This document shows, in pieces, positions 16,913 to 26,176 of a stretch of 64,000 nt of DNA (position 1 is its first letter; every line of letters begins with the position of its first letter). The stretch is taken from the NCBI GenBank assembly GCA_036557285.1, contig DATBHW010000046.1, positions 1 to 64,000 on the forward strand, given 5' to 3'. The notes beneath the pieces were generated by a model that did no database searches, was not told the origin of the DNA, and saw only the letters and a list, made by a program, of their open reading frames with translations. Position numbers and translations under genes: made by a program. The stretch comes from Ktedonobacterales bacterium (GTDB taxonomy: Bacteria; Chloroflexota; Ktedonobacteria; Ktedonobacterales; DATBGS01).

Positions 16913-17599
16913 ATGAGTGCTGCGACCGCAGCGGATGTTCGTGTGGTTGTGCTGACACAGGAGCATCGGGGGCATGGGGTTGGCACAGCTTTATTTTATC
17001 TCGGACAGGCGTTGGTGCGTCAGGGGGTGCGGGTGCTGATCGCCGATCTTTCGTTGAGACGCTCGCTCCTGGGCGCGTTATTTGAACACTCTCCAATGAA
17101 GAATCTGGGGCTGTGGACGCCGGGCGCGCTGCCGCCTGAGCAGTTGTCGAGCGTGCTGGGGCGCGCTCGCCAGGAAGTGGCTGGCCGCGCCGATTGCATT
17201 CTGGTGGATGTGGATGCGCTGCTGCTGGAGCACGCGGGGGGCATGCGGGTGGGCATTGATTATCTGATCCTGGCGATTGATAACACGACCGAGGCTCGCC
17301 AGGGCGCTACCAAACTGGCCGAGCGCCTGGGCGCGTTGGACCCTGGGGGACGAGCAGCGGTGTTATTTGCGCGCGTGCCTGCCCAGGAAGATCAAAATCT
17401 GGAGACGCGGCTGGAGGGCGGGCTGCCGGTGTTGGGGAGCCTTCCGGCTGATTACTTGCTGGCAACTGCCGATGATTACACGGTGCGTGGCGCGCCGCCG
17501 CCTTCTCCCCACGAAGCGTATGTATCGGCCATTAACCGGATCGCTACGACGCTGATTCGGCTGGCGCCTCTGCGGCGCGGCTCCGGGCGTTCGGCCTGA
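16913..17599 (+). CDS. ParA/MinD-like protein with degenerate P-loop
   Basis: A 228-residue protein laid out like a ParA/MinD/CpsD P-loop NTPase: a first strand VVVLT, a glycine loop, a helix FYLGQALVRQG, then VRVLIADLS, and later DCILVDVDALL in the Walker B position and YLILAIDN as the next strand. The loop reads RGHGVGTA, lacking both the signature and the catalytic lysine of KGGxGKT, so ATP hydrolysis is doubtful. It stands alone behind its own promoter. No ParB, Min or exopolysaccharide gene is next to it. Confidence 0.6.
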   Translation: MSAATAADVRVVVLTQEHRGHGVGTALFYLGQALVRQGVRVLIADLSLRRSLLGALFEHSPMKNLGLWTPGALPPEQLSSVLGRARQEVAGRADCILVDVDALLLEHAGGMRVGIDYLILAIDNTTEARQGATKLAERLGALDPGGRAAVLFARVPAQEDQNLETRLEGGLPVLGSLPADYLLATADDYTVRGAPPPSPHEAYVSAINRIATTLIRLAPLRRGSGRSA

Positions 17600-17607
17600 T
17601 GAGCGAA

Positions 17608-17648
17608 CATCCCCTGGATGCGACGAATACAAGCGCATCCAGGGGATG
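17608..17648. terminator. Bidirectional hairpin between convergent genes
   Basis: A perfect 15-bp stem (17608-17622 with 17634-17648, arm starting CATCCCCTGG) and an 11-base loop lie between the stops of the ParA-like gene and RNase J. Only a weak T-run follows on the plus strand. Confidence 0.8.
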
Positions 17649-17653
17649 GTTTG

Positions 17654-19369
17654 TTAGACTTCCATGACGACCGGCAAGATCATCGGGCGGCGCTTGGTTT
17701 TCTCGTAGAGGAAATCACCGAGCGTATCCTTAATCTTGGCTTTGACGTAGGTCCAGTCGGCGGTATGGCCGTTGCGCGAGTGCATGCCAAAGGATTCAAG
17801 GACATGCGCGCGGGCCAGGCCGATCAGTTCATCGGCGTCGCGCATGTAGATGAAGCCGCGCGAGATGATGTCGGGACCGGATACAGGCTGGCCGGTCTCT
17901 TTGTCCACTGTCAGGACGGCCATCAGAATGCCATCCTGAGCCAGTACCTGGCGGTCGCGCATCACGATGCTGCCAATGTCGCCCACGCCCAGGCCGTCCA
18001 CAAAGATGTTGCCGCAGGGGTAGTGATCGGCTTTGCGGATGCCCTCTGGCGTGACTTCGATAATGTCGCCATCTTCGGCGATGACGATATGGTCCTCCGG
18101 GATGCCCAGCGATTTGCCCAGTTTGGCATGCGCCACAAGCTGGCGCATTTCCCCATGCACCGGGACCAGGAATTGTGGGCGGACCAGATTCAGCATCAGC
18201 TTCAGTTCTTCCTGGCTGCCATGCCCGGAAACATGGACCGGCGCGATCCCAGGGTAGTAGACCTCTGCGCCCTGGCGCAGCAGGTTATTGATCGTGCGCC
18301 CGACGAGTTTTTCGTTGCCCGGCACTGGCGTGGCCGAAAGGATGACCGTATCGCCGGGCTGGACGCGCACAATCTTGTGATCGCCATTTGCCATGCGGGT
18401 CAGGGCCGAGGTCGGCTCGCCCTGGCTGCCGGTGCAGATGATGGCGATCTGCTGTGGCTCGAAGAAGAACATCTCTTCCGGGCGCACGAGCGTGCCTTCA
18501 GGGATGTTCAGATAGCCCAGTTCCATTGCCATCTGAGCGTTGCTAATCATCGTGCGGCCAACCAGCGCGACGCGTCGGTCGTAGCGGACGGCGGTATCCA
18601 CGACCTGCTGCATGCGCGAGATCAGCGAGGCAAAGGTTGCCAGGATGATGCGCCCAGGGGCATTGGCAAAAAGCTTATCAAGCGTATCGTTGATGACGCG
18701 CTCGGAGGGCGTATAGCCGGGTGATTCGGCGCGGGTGCTATCGCCCAGCAGCGCCAGCACCCCTTCCTGGCCGATGCGCGCCAGCACGCCGAAGTCGGCG
18801 GGCAGGCCATCAACCGGGGTATGGTCGAATTTGTAATCGCCGGTATGCACCAGGATGCCCAGCGGCGTGCGAATGACGACTCCCACAGCGTCGGGGATGC
18901 TGTGGTTGACGCGGAAGAACTCGACGCTCAGCGCGCCCAGGTCCAGGTGGTCATCGGCGGTAATTGTGTTCAGCGCGGCCTGGCTCAGCAGACGATGTTC
19001 CTTGAGCTTGACTTCAATCAGCCCGCGCGTGAGTTTGGTGGAGTACACGGGTGGAAAGCCGAGCATAGGCAGAATATAGGGAATGCCGCCGATGTGGTCT
19101 TCGTGTCCATGCGTGATGATGAGGGCGCGAATGCGGTCAAGCTTGTCGTGCAGGTAGCCCGTGTCCGGGATAACCAGATCGACGCCCAGCATCTCTGCTT
19201 CCGGGAACATCAGTCCGGCGTCAACGATGACAATATCCTCGCCATATTCGATGACCATCATGTTTTTCCCTACCTCGCCCAATCCACCCAGCGGAACAAG
19301 CCGTACTACTGCTTTCTTGTCTCCTTGTTTTTTCCCCGACCCTCGTCCATTTACAACTTCAGAACCCAA
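17654..19369 (-). CDS. rnj: Ribonuclease J
   Basis: A 571-residue RNase J of full family length. It combines a metallo-beta-lactamase core (HGHEDHIGG, MFPEAEMLGVD, HTGDYKFDHTP), the beta-CASP segment (GDSTRAESPGYT, CTGSQGEP) and a C-terminal domain (VHVSGHGSQEELK, LVPVHGE). It is a 5'-3' exonuclease and endonuclease for mRNA decay and rRNA maturation. Translation starts at TTG 19369, 10 bases after a perfect AGGAGG; no in-frame ATG fits. The N-terminal 20 residues are basic and disordered. The 5' leader is long and structured. Confidence 0.95.
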   Translation of the reverse strand: MGSEVVNGRGSGKKQGDKKAVVRLVPLGGLGEVGKNMMVIEYGEDIVIVDAGLMFPEAEMLGVDLVIPDTGYLHDKLDRIRALIITHGHEDHIGGIPYILPMLGFPPVYSTKLTRGLIEVKLKEHRLLSQAALNTITADDHLDLGALSVEFFRVNHSIPDAVGVVIRTPLGILVHTGDYKFDHTPVDGLPADFGVLARIGQEGVLALLGDSTRAESPGYTPSERVINDTLDKLFANAPGRIILATFASLISRMQQVVDTAVRYDRRVALVGRTMISNAQMAMELGYLNIPEGTLVRPEEMFFFEPQQIAIICTGSQGEPTSALTRMANGDHKIVRVQPGDTVILSATPVPGNEKLVGRTINNLLRQGAEVYYPGIAPVHVSGHGSQEELKLMLNLVRPQFLVPVHGEMRQLVAHAKLGKSLGIPEDHIVIAEDGDIIEVTPEGIRKADHYPCGNIFVDGLGVGDIGSIVMRDRQVLAQDGILMAVLTVDKETGQPVSGPDIISRGFIYMRDADELIGLARAHVLESFGMHSRNGHTADWTYVKAKIKDTLGDFLYEKTKRRPMILPVVMEV

Positions 19370-19761
19370 GAGATAAAATCCTCCTAGCCGTCGAGCCTTC
19401 TTTCACTCCACGGCTGCTCAATATTTCGGCCCCGCTCACGTTTCGAGCGTTAGAGGCCGAATCTGTTTTCAGATGTGATGTTGAATCGCGCTGTTCTACA
19501 GCGGTTCCTCTCATCAATATCTTCACTCGCGCCCACCGCCGGGCGGGAGTAAAACGCTTATTTTCTCTATTTGACGCCTGACGCACAGGCGTAAGCTTAG
19601 TCTGATGTGATCCCAACCTATTCAATGTCAGAATATGATAGATGAGTTCAGGCCAACTGCCAGGCTATACAAACAGCATGCTTTTTACTTATTGTAGCAC
19701 ACCAGAGGCTCAAGGGCAAGGTGAAGGCGGCGGCCAATTGCCGCCGCCTTACCAGTATCTT
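19370..19761 (-). promoter_or_regulatory. Structured 5' leader region of RNase J
   Basis: About 390 bases with no gene. On the minus strand a two-stage hairpin (TTCGGCC/GGCCGAA outside, CGCTC/GAGCG inside, 19425-19461) lies 56-92 bases before the start codon. A second stem (AGCCG/CGGCT, 19386-19415) abuts the AGGAGG. This arrangement could serve feedback control of RNase J on its own mRNA, as known for other RNase genes; that is inference. No clear promoter was identified. Confidence 0.45.
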
Positions 19762-20382
19762 TTAGAACAAGGAAAGCTGCTGTGGCTGGTCGTCCTGGGG
19801 CTTGGGCTTTTCTGACTCCGGCAGGCGTTCAGCTTCGGCCAGCGCCTGGGTGATCTTCTTGAAGTCTTCGACAATGGTTGAGCGCAGGCTGGCTTGATGC
19901 AGGCCCGCTGCCGGATGATACATGGCAACGCAGATGCGGCCATTGATTTTTCTGGCGCGCCCATGAATGGAACTGATGCGCTCGCCTGGGAAGAACTTTT
20001 GCATGGAAAAGCGCCCCAGGGTGACAATCACTTTGGGATTGATGGCCGCGATCTGGCGGTCAAGATAGGGGGCGCAGGCGGAGATTTCCTCTGGCAAGGG
20101 ATCGCGGTTTTCGGGCGTGCGACATTTGACCACGTTGGTGATGAAGACATCGGCACGCTTGACGCCAATGCTGGCGAGCAGTTCATCCAGAAACTGTCCC
20201 GCTGCGCCGACAAAGGGACGGCCCTGTTTGTCTTCATGGTAGCCGGGGCCTTCGCCAATAAATAGGATGGTGGCGCCGGGATTCCCCTCGCCAGGGACAG
20301 CTTTGGTGCGGGTTTTGCAGAGATTGCACCTGGGACAGATGGAGACTTCAGCGGCGATTTGCTCCAATTCTTCCTTGGACAT
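19762..20382 (-). CDS. udg: Family 4 uracil-DNA glycosylase
   Basis: A 206-residue family 4 UDG, removing uracil from deaminated DNA. Motif A reads GEGPGYHED and motif B HPAAGLHQ. Four cysteines suited to a 4Fe-4S cluster are present (CPRCNLC, VKCRTPEN, CAPYL). The C-terminus is a Pro/Gln tail ending QQLSLF, reminiscent of clamp-binding peptides, which is speculative. ATG 20382 is preferred (GGAGCGAG upstream, and the family starts here). The 44 codons before it contain a 14-base tandem repeat and are probably untranslated. Confidence 0.9.
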   Translation of the reverse strand: MSKEELEQIAAEVSICPRCNLCKTRTKAVPGEGNPGATILFIGEGPGYHEDKQGRPFVGAAGQFLDELLASIGVKRADVFITNVVKCRTPENRDPLPEEISACAPYLDRQIAAINPKVIVTLGRFSMQKFFPGERISSIHGRARKINGRICVAMYHPAAGLHQASLRSTIVEDFKKITQALAEAERLPESEKPKPQDDQPQQLSLF

Positions 20383-20622
20383 AACTCGCTCCGTTTTGTT
20401 TTTGCTCGTTTCAATATCCTCAGTTTCAATATCCTCAAAGCGGATTGTTATGAAGCGTGTATTTCGCCGCTTCAGCCCCGGGATATTGTACTGGAAACAT
20501 GCTGAAAAGGTCAATTGATGGTGCGCCAGGGAAAAGGGCCAGGAGCCAGGCGCCTGCGCGAGCCAGTCGGCTGGCTTCTCTCAGGCTGCTGGCCCTGGGA
20601 TTCTCGTCCGTTCTTTAAGAAT

Positions 20623-20713
20623 GCCTCACACAACCGACGGTTGGCCCCACCCCTGCCGCCTGGAAGGACGGCGCTACAACCCCGCCCCTGCTCGTGCGGA
20701 GGTTGTGTGAGGC
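20623..20713. repeat. 91-bp element with perfect 13-bp terminal inverted repeats
   Basis: GCCTCACACAACC at 20623-20635 and its exact complement at 20701-20713 flank a GC-rich core containing GGACGGCGCTACA. The same core, in longer form, lies in the element inside the kinase gene at 14820-14981. It is too short to encode anything. It may be a MITE-like or REP-like repeat, or in part a strong transcription barrier after pnp. Confidence 0.65.
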
Positions 20714-20738
20714 GCCCTTAGCAGCAATGCTACCATAA

Positions 20739-20763
20739 CTCAAGCGGTGTGACAACGCTTGAG
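20739..20763 (-). terminator. Hairpin downstream of pnp
   Basis: A perfect 8-bp stem CTCAAGCG/CGCTTGAG with a 9-base loop, 38 bases after the pnp stop. The U-run is weak (TTATGG), so it is a probable 3'-end structure rather than a textbook terminator. Confidence 0.5.
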
Positions 20764-20800
20764 GAGGTATTCTGTGGCGCTGCCCCCGATGTGGAAATGG

Positions 20801-23260
20801 CTACCAGCCGCGCCGGTCTTGAGGGCGTCCGAACCCTGGCCGCTGACCGCCTCCACGAGCGCCGCCCTGGCCGCCAGAACCCGGGTTCATGGGACGGCGC
20901 TGGCCGGAGTTATTGGATCGCTGGCCGCCGCCCATCCCGGAGCCAAACCCTGGCGTGGGCGCGCCAAAGCCGCTGCGATTGCCGCCCCGGTCGCCGTAGC
21001 CACCGCGATCCCGGTCGCCGCCGCGACTGTAGCCGCCCCGGTCGCCGTAGCCGCCGCGATCCCGGTCGCCGCCGCGACTGTAGCCGCCCCGGTCGCCGCC
21101 GCGCCCGCCAAAGCCGCCGCGCCCGCTGCTGGGGGGACGGTCTGCCTCCAGTTCGGCAGGCGATGGAATCTCGCCGCTCAGGGCCGCGCGTCGGGAAAGG
21201 TTGATGCGCCCCTGTTGATCGACTTCGATGACCATGACGGTGATCTCATCGCCTACTGAGACGACATCCTCCGGGCGGGCGACGTGATAGTCAGCAAGCT
21301 GGCTGATGCGTACCAGCCCTTCTTTGCCAGGGAGGATTTCGACGAACGCGCCAAAATCCACGATGCGGCGCACGACGCCGTTATAGATTTTGCCAATCTC
21401 GACTTCTTCGGTCAGCGAGCGCACAGCATCCATCGCCCGGTTCATGTCGTCTTCGTTGACGCAGGAGATATGGACGGTGCCGTCTTCGTCAATGTCGATC
21501 TTGGAGCCGGTCTCTTCCTGAATCTTGCGAATGGTCTTGCCGCCTGGACCAATGACCGCGCCGATCTTGTCCGGGTTGATTTTGATCGTCTGGATACGCG
21601 GCGCGTAGGGCGAAAGCTCCTGGCGCGGCTCTGGAATGGCATCGAGCATCTTTTCCATAATGAACATGCGGCCTTCGCGCGCCTGGCTGAGAGCCGTTTC
21701 CATGATCTGTGACGTGATGCCCTTGACTTTGATGTCCATCTGGAGGGCGGTAACGCCATCAGCGGTGCCCGCGACCTTGAAGTCCATATCGCCCAGGGCG
21801 TCTTCCATGCCCTGAATGTCGGTCAGGATGGCAAAGCGTTCAGCGTTTTCGCCGTCTCCGGTGATGAGGCCCATCGCTACGCCAGCGACGGGCGCTTTAA
21901 TCGGGACGCCTGCGTCCATCAGCGCCAGGGTGCTGCCGCAGACCGACCCCATCGAGGAGGAGCCGTTGGAAGAGAGCGTCTCTGAGACGATGCGGATGGT
22001 ATAAGGAAACTCATCCTGACCAGGGATCACCGCAGAAACGGCGCGCTCAGCCAATGCGCCATGCCCGATCTCGCGGCGTCCAGGGCCGCGCAAGGGCTTG
22101 GTTTCGCCGGTGGAGTAGGGCGGGAAGTTATAGTGGTGCATGAAGCGTTTGCTCTCGTCAGCGCCCAGGCCATCCAAGACCTGCTCATCGCCGGGGGAGC
22201 CGAGCGTCACGACGCTGAGAATCTGTGTCTGGCCGCGCGTGAAGAGGCCGGAGCCATGCGGCCTGGGGAGCAGCCCTACTTCGCAGCTAATAGGCCGAAT
22301 GTCGGTGAGGCCGCGACCATCGGGGCGCAAGCCTTTCTCCAGAATGTTGTTGCGCACGTACTGCTTGAGTTCTTTTTCGTAAAAGCCGCTTATTTCTTTG
22401 CCGCGCTCCGGGTATTCTGCGCCCAGCGTGGCGCGCAGTTCGGCTTCCACCGCCGCCAGGGCTTCTTCGCGCGCGTGCTTGTCGGGATTGTTGACGGCGC
22501 TCTCGAAGCGTGGGCGAACGAAGGCGGCAACCTTCTCTTGCAGCCCTTTGTCTGGCTGAGCGGCCTCAAAAGCACGCTTGGGCTTTCCGGCGGCCTGCAC
22601 CAGCTTTTCCTGCATTTTGATGATGTCTTGCAGCGCTTCATGCCCATAGCGCACCGATTGGAGCATCAGTGCTTCGGGCAGTTCCTTCGCGCCAGCTTCT
22701 ACCATCATTACCGCGTCGGAGGTGCCAGCGATGGCAAGGTCCAGACGGCTGTCGTCCATCTGAGACTCCAGCGGGTTAATGACCAGTTCGTCGTTGACAT
22801 AGCCAACGCGCACCGCGCCCACCGGGCCGGCGAAGGGAATATCGGAGACGCTCAGCGCGGCGGATGCGCCGACGATGCCGAGCATGTCGGGATCGTTTTC
22901 CTGGTCGGCGGAAAGGACGGTAACGACGATCTGGACATCGTTGCGATAGCCCTTGGGGAAGAGCGGGCGCAGCGGGCGATCAGCCAGGCGACAGGCCAGA
23001 ATGCTGTGTTCGGTGGGGCGGCCTTCGCGCTTGATGAAGCCGCCGGGAATCTTGCCTGCGGCGTAGAGCCGCTCTTCTACATCAACGGTCAGCGGGAAAA
23101 AATCGATCCCCTCGCGCGGGGCGTCGCTGGCCGTAGCGGTTGCCAGAATAACGGTATCTCCATAGCGCGCCAGGACCGCGCCATTGGCCTGGCCGGCCAC
23201 GCGGCCAGTCTCGATGCTCATAACACGACCGCCAATGACGGCCTCAGAACGATGAATCAT
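20801..23260 (-). CDS. pnp: Polyribonucleotide nucleotidyltransferase (PNPase) with RGG-rich tail
   Basis: An 819-residue PNPase: two RNase PH domains (GDTVILATA, then [10 protein letters not shown] and [11 protein letters not shown]), a KH domain ([12 protein letters not shown]) and an S1 domain ([19 protein letters not shown]). Residues after about 705 are unusual: about 100 residues of RGG, GYG and DRGG motifs in 17-residue repeats, replacing the short tail of typical PNPases. ATG 23260 follows GGAGG and matches the family start; six codons upstream are also open. It degrades RNA 3'-5' by phosphorolysis. It follows rpsO, the usual order, but at a large distance. Confidence 0.95.
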   Translation of the reverse strand: MIHRSEAVIGGRVMSIETGRVAGQANGAVLARYGDTVILATATASDAPREGIDFFPLTVDVEERLYAAGKIPGGFIKREGRPTEHSILACRLADRPLRPLFPKGYRNDVQIVVTVLSADQENDPDMLGIVGASAALSVSDIPFAGPVGAVRVGYVNDELVINPLESQMDDSRLDLAIAGTSDAVMMVEAGAKELPEALMLQSVRYGHEALQDIIKMQEKLVQAAGKPKRAFEAAQPDKGLQEKVAAFVRPRFESAVNNPDKHAREEALAAVEAELRATLGAEYPERGKEISGFYEKELKQYVRNNILEKGLRPDGRGLTDIRPISCEVGLLPRPHGSGLFTRGQTQILSVVTLGSPGDEQVLDGLGADESKRFMHHYNFPPYSTGETKPLRGPGRREIGHGALAERAVSAVIPGQDEFPYTIRIVSETLSSNGSSSMGSVCGSTLALMDAGVPIKAPVAGVAMGLITGDGENAERFAILTDIQGMEDALGDMDFKVAGTADGVTALQMDIKVKGITSQIMETALSQAREGRMFIMEKMLDAIPEPRQELSPYAPRIQTIKINPDKIGAVIGPGGKTIRKIQEETGSKIDIDEDGTVHISCVNEDDMNRAMDAVRSLTEEVEIGKIYNGVVRRIVDFGAFVEILPGKEGLVRISQLADYHVARPEDVVSVGDEITVMVIEVDQQGRINLSRRAALSGEIPSPAELEADRPPSSGRGGFGGRGGDRGGYSRGGDRDRGGYGDRGGYSRGGDRDRGGYGDRGGNRSGFGAPTPGFGSGMGGGQRSNNSGQRRPMNPGSGGQGGARGGGQRPGFGRPQDRRGW
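20988..21089. repeat. Two 51-bp tandem units in the pnp tail
   Basis: Units 20988-21038 and 21039-21089 differ by one base and each encode 17 residues of the [12 protein letters not shown] repeat. Further degenerate units flank them. They have no spacers and are coding, so this is not a CRISPR array. Confidence 0.85.
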
Positions 23261-24026
23261 AGAACCTCCGGGCATCACAGCCCTTTTTCTAACTTACCCC
23301 CTGGTGAGGAGTGATGATACAGATGGTGTTGGTTCCCCTGAAAGGGCGTGGTGGATCAGGAAGGAGGGGCTGTGATCTGGGGACAAAGCAGGAGAGGACG
23401 ATGCCGGTACGTGTTGGTGGGGAGAGGTGGCCCCCCACCCGCCGGGGGTATCGTTCTTTGTATACAGATCATCTCGCTGTTGAAGATGGGCGCCCATTTC
23501 TTCTGGTTGGTCGGCTGCCCTCAAGGTGACGACCGGATGATCCTGGTCGCTTGCCATTCCACCCTATCCTTCCGCCGCTGCTTCTGCTGTTCTGCGCTGC
23601 GTTTGCTGGTTAGTTTTACTCTGCTGTACTGTATGAGGTTGTACGCGCTGGGGGTAGCTGATAATACTCCGTTCGCCTACACGTCACGTTACTGATGCGC
23701 CCGCAGGCGCCTGCGGCGACGGGCGTTTGCCTCGGCATTCTCGCCTGCGGCTCGCGCGCCCGTGCCTGCGCAGGGGATGCTGTTGTACGCTCCGCGCTTC
23801 TTTCTTCTTTCTTCTTCGGTGTCGGCCTCCGTCTGGGCCGCTGGCGCCATCCGAGGGATGCGCCTGTCGTATGGTGGGCCGCCCTCCTCATCGGGCCGGT
23901 TTCTTCTCTGTTCGCTGCTGCCAGCGTATCGTTGTCGCTGGATGTGTTTTCTCCTGTGGACGGGTTGTGCGCCAGGGTCTCTGAGCGCCGGGCGGATGAT
24001 GGAGCCAGAACCTGGCTCCAGTCAGC
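23261..24026. other. 766-base region between rpsO and pnp
   Basis: No convincing gene. It holds the hairpin after rpsO (24000-24020), a purine-rich run of GAAGAA units (minus strand, about 23800-23820), inverted GC blocks near 23700-23760 (GCAGGCGCCTGC), and a GGGGGGCCACC-containing stretch near 23430. A minus-strand frame of 87 codons (23557-23294) has a poor ribosome site and low-complexity ends and is not called. The pnp promoter and leader must lie here. Confidence 0.45.
24000..24020 (-). terminator. Hairpin after rpsO
   Basis: A perfect 8-bp stem TGGAGCCA/TGGCTCCA with a 5-base loop, 6 bases after the rpsO stop. There is no T-run on the minus strand, so it may be a processing or attenuation structure ahead of pnp. 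Confidence 0.55.
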
Positions 24027-24296
24027 TCACCGCCGGAGTCCGAGGCTGGTAATCAGCGTGCGATAGCGTTCCGGGTCTTTCTTATTGAGATAGGTCAGCA
24101 GCCGCCGCCGCTGGCCGATCATCATTGACATGCCACGCCGCGAATGGACATCGTGCTTGTGGGCCTTCAGATGCTCGGTTAAGTCACGAATGCGGCGGGT
24201 CAGGATAGCGATCTGCACTTCCGGCGAGCCGGTATCGCCCTCGTGTGTTTGGTATTGAGCGATAATTTCGCTCTTTTCTTCTACAGGCAAGGCCAT
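24027..24296 (-). CDS. rpsO: 30S ribosomal protein S15
   Basis: 89 residues, the normal S15 length. Visible motifs are [27 protein letters not shown] and RRRLLTYL, which contact 16S rRNA. ATG 24296 is chosen by family length, with AGAGGTG upstream; a longer frame of 15 codons is open. It is the first gene of the rpsO-pnp pair. Confidence 0.95.
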   Translation of the reverse strand: MALPVEEKSEIIAQYQTHEGDTGSPEVQIAILTRRIRDLTEHLKAHKHDVHSRRGMSMMIGQRRRLLTYLNKKDPERYRTLITSLGLRR

Positions 24297-24550
24297 CTCT
24301 GGGGATTCACCTCTTTCGTCATGTATTGCCGCTTCTTTCAAGGTTCAGGCATATAGATGCTTGAGGCAGTATAACATATGGAGCGAGGCCATGACAATAG
24401 CAGCAGATGAGCCTGGCAGGCGAGCAAGTGGCACATTCATTGCAGCGTATCCCCCTGTCCTGGCGCAGCCAGGATAGAGTGGCTCAAAGGCGCTCTACAG
24501 ATGTGGCAATCTCAGAGATCAATCCCATAAGAGAAGGAGAACAGAGGGTT

Positions 24551-25171
24551 ATGGCGAATGGTGATAGCCGCAAGCTGCTTGTCAAAAGCCTTGAGGATGT
24601 GTATGCCCTGGAGGCGCATCTGGTGCAGATGTTCAGCGACCACGTGAAAGATGCGCAAGATGAGCCGCAGATTCGGCAGAAGATCGAGCAGCATTTGCGC
24701 GAGACAGAATTGCACCGTGACCGGATTGAGCAGCGCCTGAATGCGCTGGGTGGGAGCAAGCCGGGCCTCAAGACCACTGTGTCCAGCGTCATAGGTCAGG
24801 TGCTTGGTGGAATCGGCGGCTCACGAGCGAGCACGCTGGCGAAGAATGCGCGCGAGGAGTATGCGAGCGAGCATCTGGAGATTGCGGCCTATATCGAACT
24901 CATCACGCTCGCGCAGACGCTGGGCGACCAGGATACGGTACGGACAGCGCAGCTCAATTTGCGCGATGAGGTGTCTATGGAGCAGTGGTTGGTTGAACGC
25001 TTACCAGAAGCGACACTCAAGAGCTTGCAGCGAGAAGGGGTTCAGGTTCCGGCGGACGCGCTGCCAGCAACCCAGAGCCTTATTGCCAATATGGGGCTGG
25101 GAGCCTTTGGCGGCCAACAGCCGCCCTATGAGGCGCCGAGTCCTCAAGCTCCGCCTCCTCCGATCTCGTAG
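24551..25171 (+). CDS. DUF892 ferritin-like protein (YciE/YciF type)
   Basis: A 206-residue helical protein. LEDVYALEAHLVQM followed by HLRETELHRDRIEQRLNALG is the DUF892/YciF signature with carboxylate-bridged metal ligands; EEYASEHLEIAAYIELI is the second helical pair. The C-terminus is a Pro-rich tail. Relatives are stress-induced and of uncertain enzymology. ATG 24551 lies behind AAGGAG; 48 upstream codons are open but lack a ribosome site. Confidence 0.8.
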   Translation: MANGDSRKLLVKSLEDVYALEAHLVQMFSDHVKDAQDEPQIRQKIEQHLRETELHRDRIEQRLNALGGSKPGLKTTVSSVIGQVLGGIGGSRASTLAKNAREEYASEHLEIAAYIELITLAQTLGDQDTVRTAQLNLRDEVSMEQWLVERLPEATLKSLQREGVQVPADALPATQSLIANMGLGAFGGQQPPYEAPSPQAPPPPIS

Positions 25172-25203
25172 GTTCTGGAGCGATGCGCGCCTGGAGGGGA
25201 AAG

Positions 25204-25237
25204 AGGGGAGGGACATGGGTTTTGCCTCTCCTCCCCT
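25204..25237. terminator. Hairpin between convergent genes
   Basis: An 8-bp stem AGGGGAGG/CCTCCCCT with TTTTCTCT following on the plus strand, placed between the DUF892 stop and the convergent YihY stop. Confidence 0.55.
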
Positions 25238-25249
25238 TTTCTCTGCTCC

Positions 25250-26176
25250 TCATTTCGCTAGAGGACGCTGATGGTTCCATTTGTTGGCCTGGGCAAGAAC
25301 GGTGGCGATGTCGCCTGAAGATTCGGTATGGCCGCGACTCCAGGAATTGATCTCGGCGCCCAGCAGCAGAATGACGGCGAAGTAATAGAAAAAGAGCAGC
25401 AAAATCACGATAAGGCCCGCAATCGCTCCGTAGGTGTTGGAGGGGGCGAAGAAATGGGCATAGAGGGGGAAGACAAGTTCATACGCTGAGAGCAGCAGCG
25501 CGGCAACGAGCGCGCCGCCCCAGACATCCTGGGGCCGCACGCGCTGATTCGGGACCACCACGTAGATAAATTCAATTAAAAGAAAGGCGATGATCGTCCC
25601 ACACAGCCACCCGACCACGTGGCCGATGGTGGTAGGCGAGGCTTGCAAGCCGCCGATGGACCCCAGGAAACGCTGCGGGGCAAATGTGACCAGCACCGAG
25701 AGCGGGCCGAGGACGGCAAAGAGGACGGTCATGCCGAGCGCGATGACATTTTGCCGCCAGAAGCTGCGCGAGCGCAGGCGAAAGATGACGCCCAGCGAGT
25801 TTTCCAGTTTGACAAAGAGGCGCGATCCGAACCAGAGGCCGGTGATGACGCCAAACGCGGCCAGCGTGAACGACTCGTGGCTGAGCGTGGCGCAGAGGGT
25901 AGTAATGGAGGTCGCGCCGCCCTGCTCGCGGTGAGCGCCGGTAATCTGGCCGGGTAAGAAGGAGGCCAGGTTACTGATGATCTGCCCCTCAAACTGCGTG
26001 GAGGAGCAGGCCGCTGTAGAATGCTGAAAGATGATGCCCAGCAAGCTGATCGAGAGGATGAGCAGGGGAAAGACCGAAAGCATCAGGTTATAGGAGAGCA
26101 TTCCGGCCAGGTTAAACATCCAGTCGCGGTTAATTTTGATCCAAAAGCGCCCAAGCTGGCGCAGCATTCCGGCCAT
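25250..26176 (-). CDS. YihY/BrkB-family membrane protein
   Basis: A 308-residue protein with six predicted membrane segments and the family pattern: an N-terminal FNLAGMLSYNLMLSVFPLLI segment, a central FGSRLFVKLENSLGVIF, and a C-terminal YGAIAGLIVILLLFFYY followed by LLGAEINS. This family was once labelled RNase BN in error and is now regarded as a membrane protein of unknown function. It is monocistronic, between convergent DUF892 and divergent recX. Confidence 0.85.
   Translation of the reverse strand: MAGMLRQLGRFWIKINRDWMFNLAGMLSYNLMLSVFPLLILSISLLGIIFQHSTAACSSTQFEGQIISNLASFLPGQITGAHREQGGATSITTLCATLSHESFTLAAFGVITGLWFGSRLFVKLENSLGVIFRLRSRSFWRQNVIALGMTVLFAVLGPLSVLVTFAPQRFLGSIGGLQASPTTIGHVVGWLCGTIIAFLLIEFIYVVVPNQRVRPQDVWGGALVAALLLSAYELVFPLYAHFFAPSNTYGAIAGLIVILLLFFYYFAVILLLGAEINSWSRGHTESSGDIATVLAQANKWNHQRPLAK

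Larger units (their letters stand above)
20383..20800. other. Intergenic region between pnp and udg
   Basis: 418 bases. Contents: a terminator-like hairpin after pnp (20739-20763), a 91-bp inverted-repeat element (20623-20713), and on the udg side several small GC hairpins such as AGCCAG-tcgg-CTGGCT near 20560. No coding potential was seen. Confidence 0.5.

Noticed and set aside
20383-20514. N-terminal extension of the uracil-DNA glycosylase
   Set aside because: Contains a 14-base tandem repeat and no family similarity; the internal ATG at 20382 has a ribosome site and matches the family start.
20980-21130. Tandem repeats that could be taken for a CRISPR array
   Set aside because: Units are contiguous 51-bp coding repeats without spacers, in frame with the PNPase tail.
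22061-23314. 417-codon plus-strand open frame
   Set aside because: Antisense to pnp.
23294-23557. 87-codon minus-strand ORF before pnp
   Set aside because: Weak ribosome site, Ser/Pro/His-rich low-complexity composition and no recognisable domain; left as part of the intergenic region.
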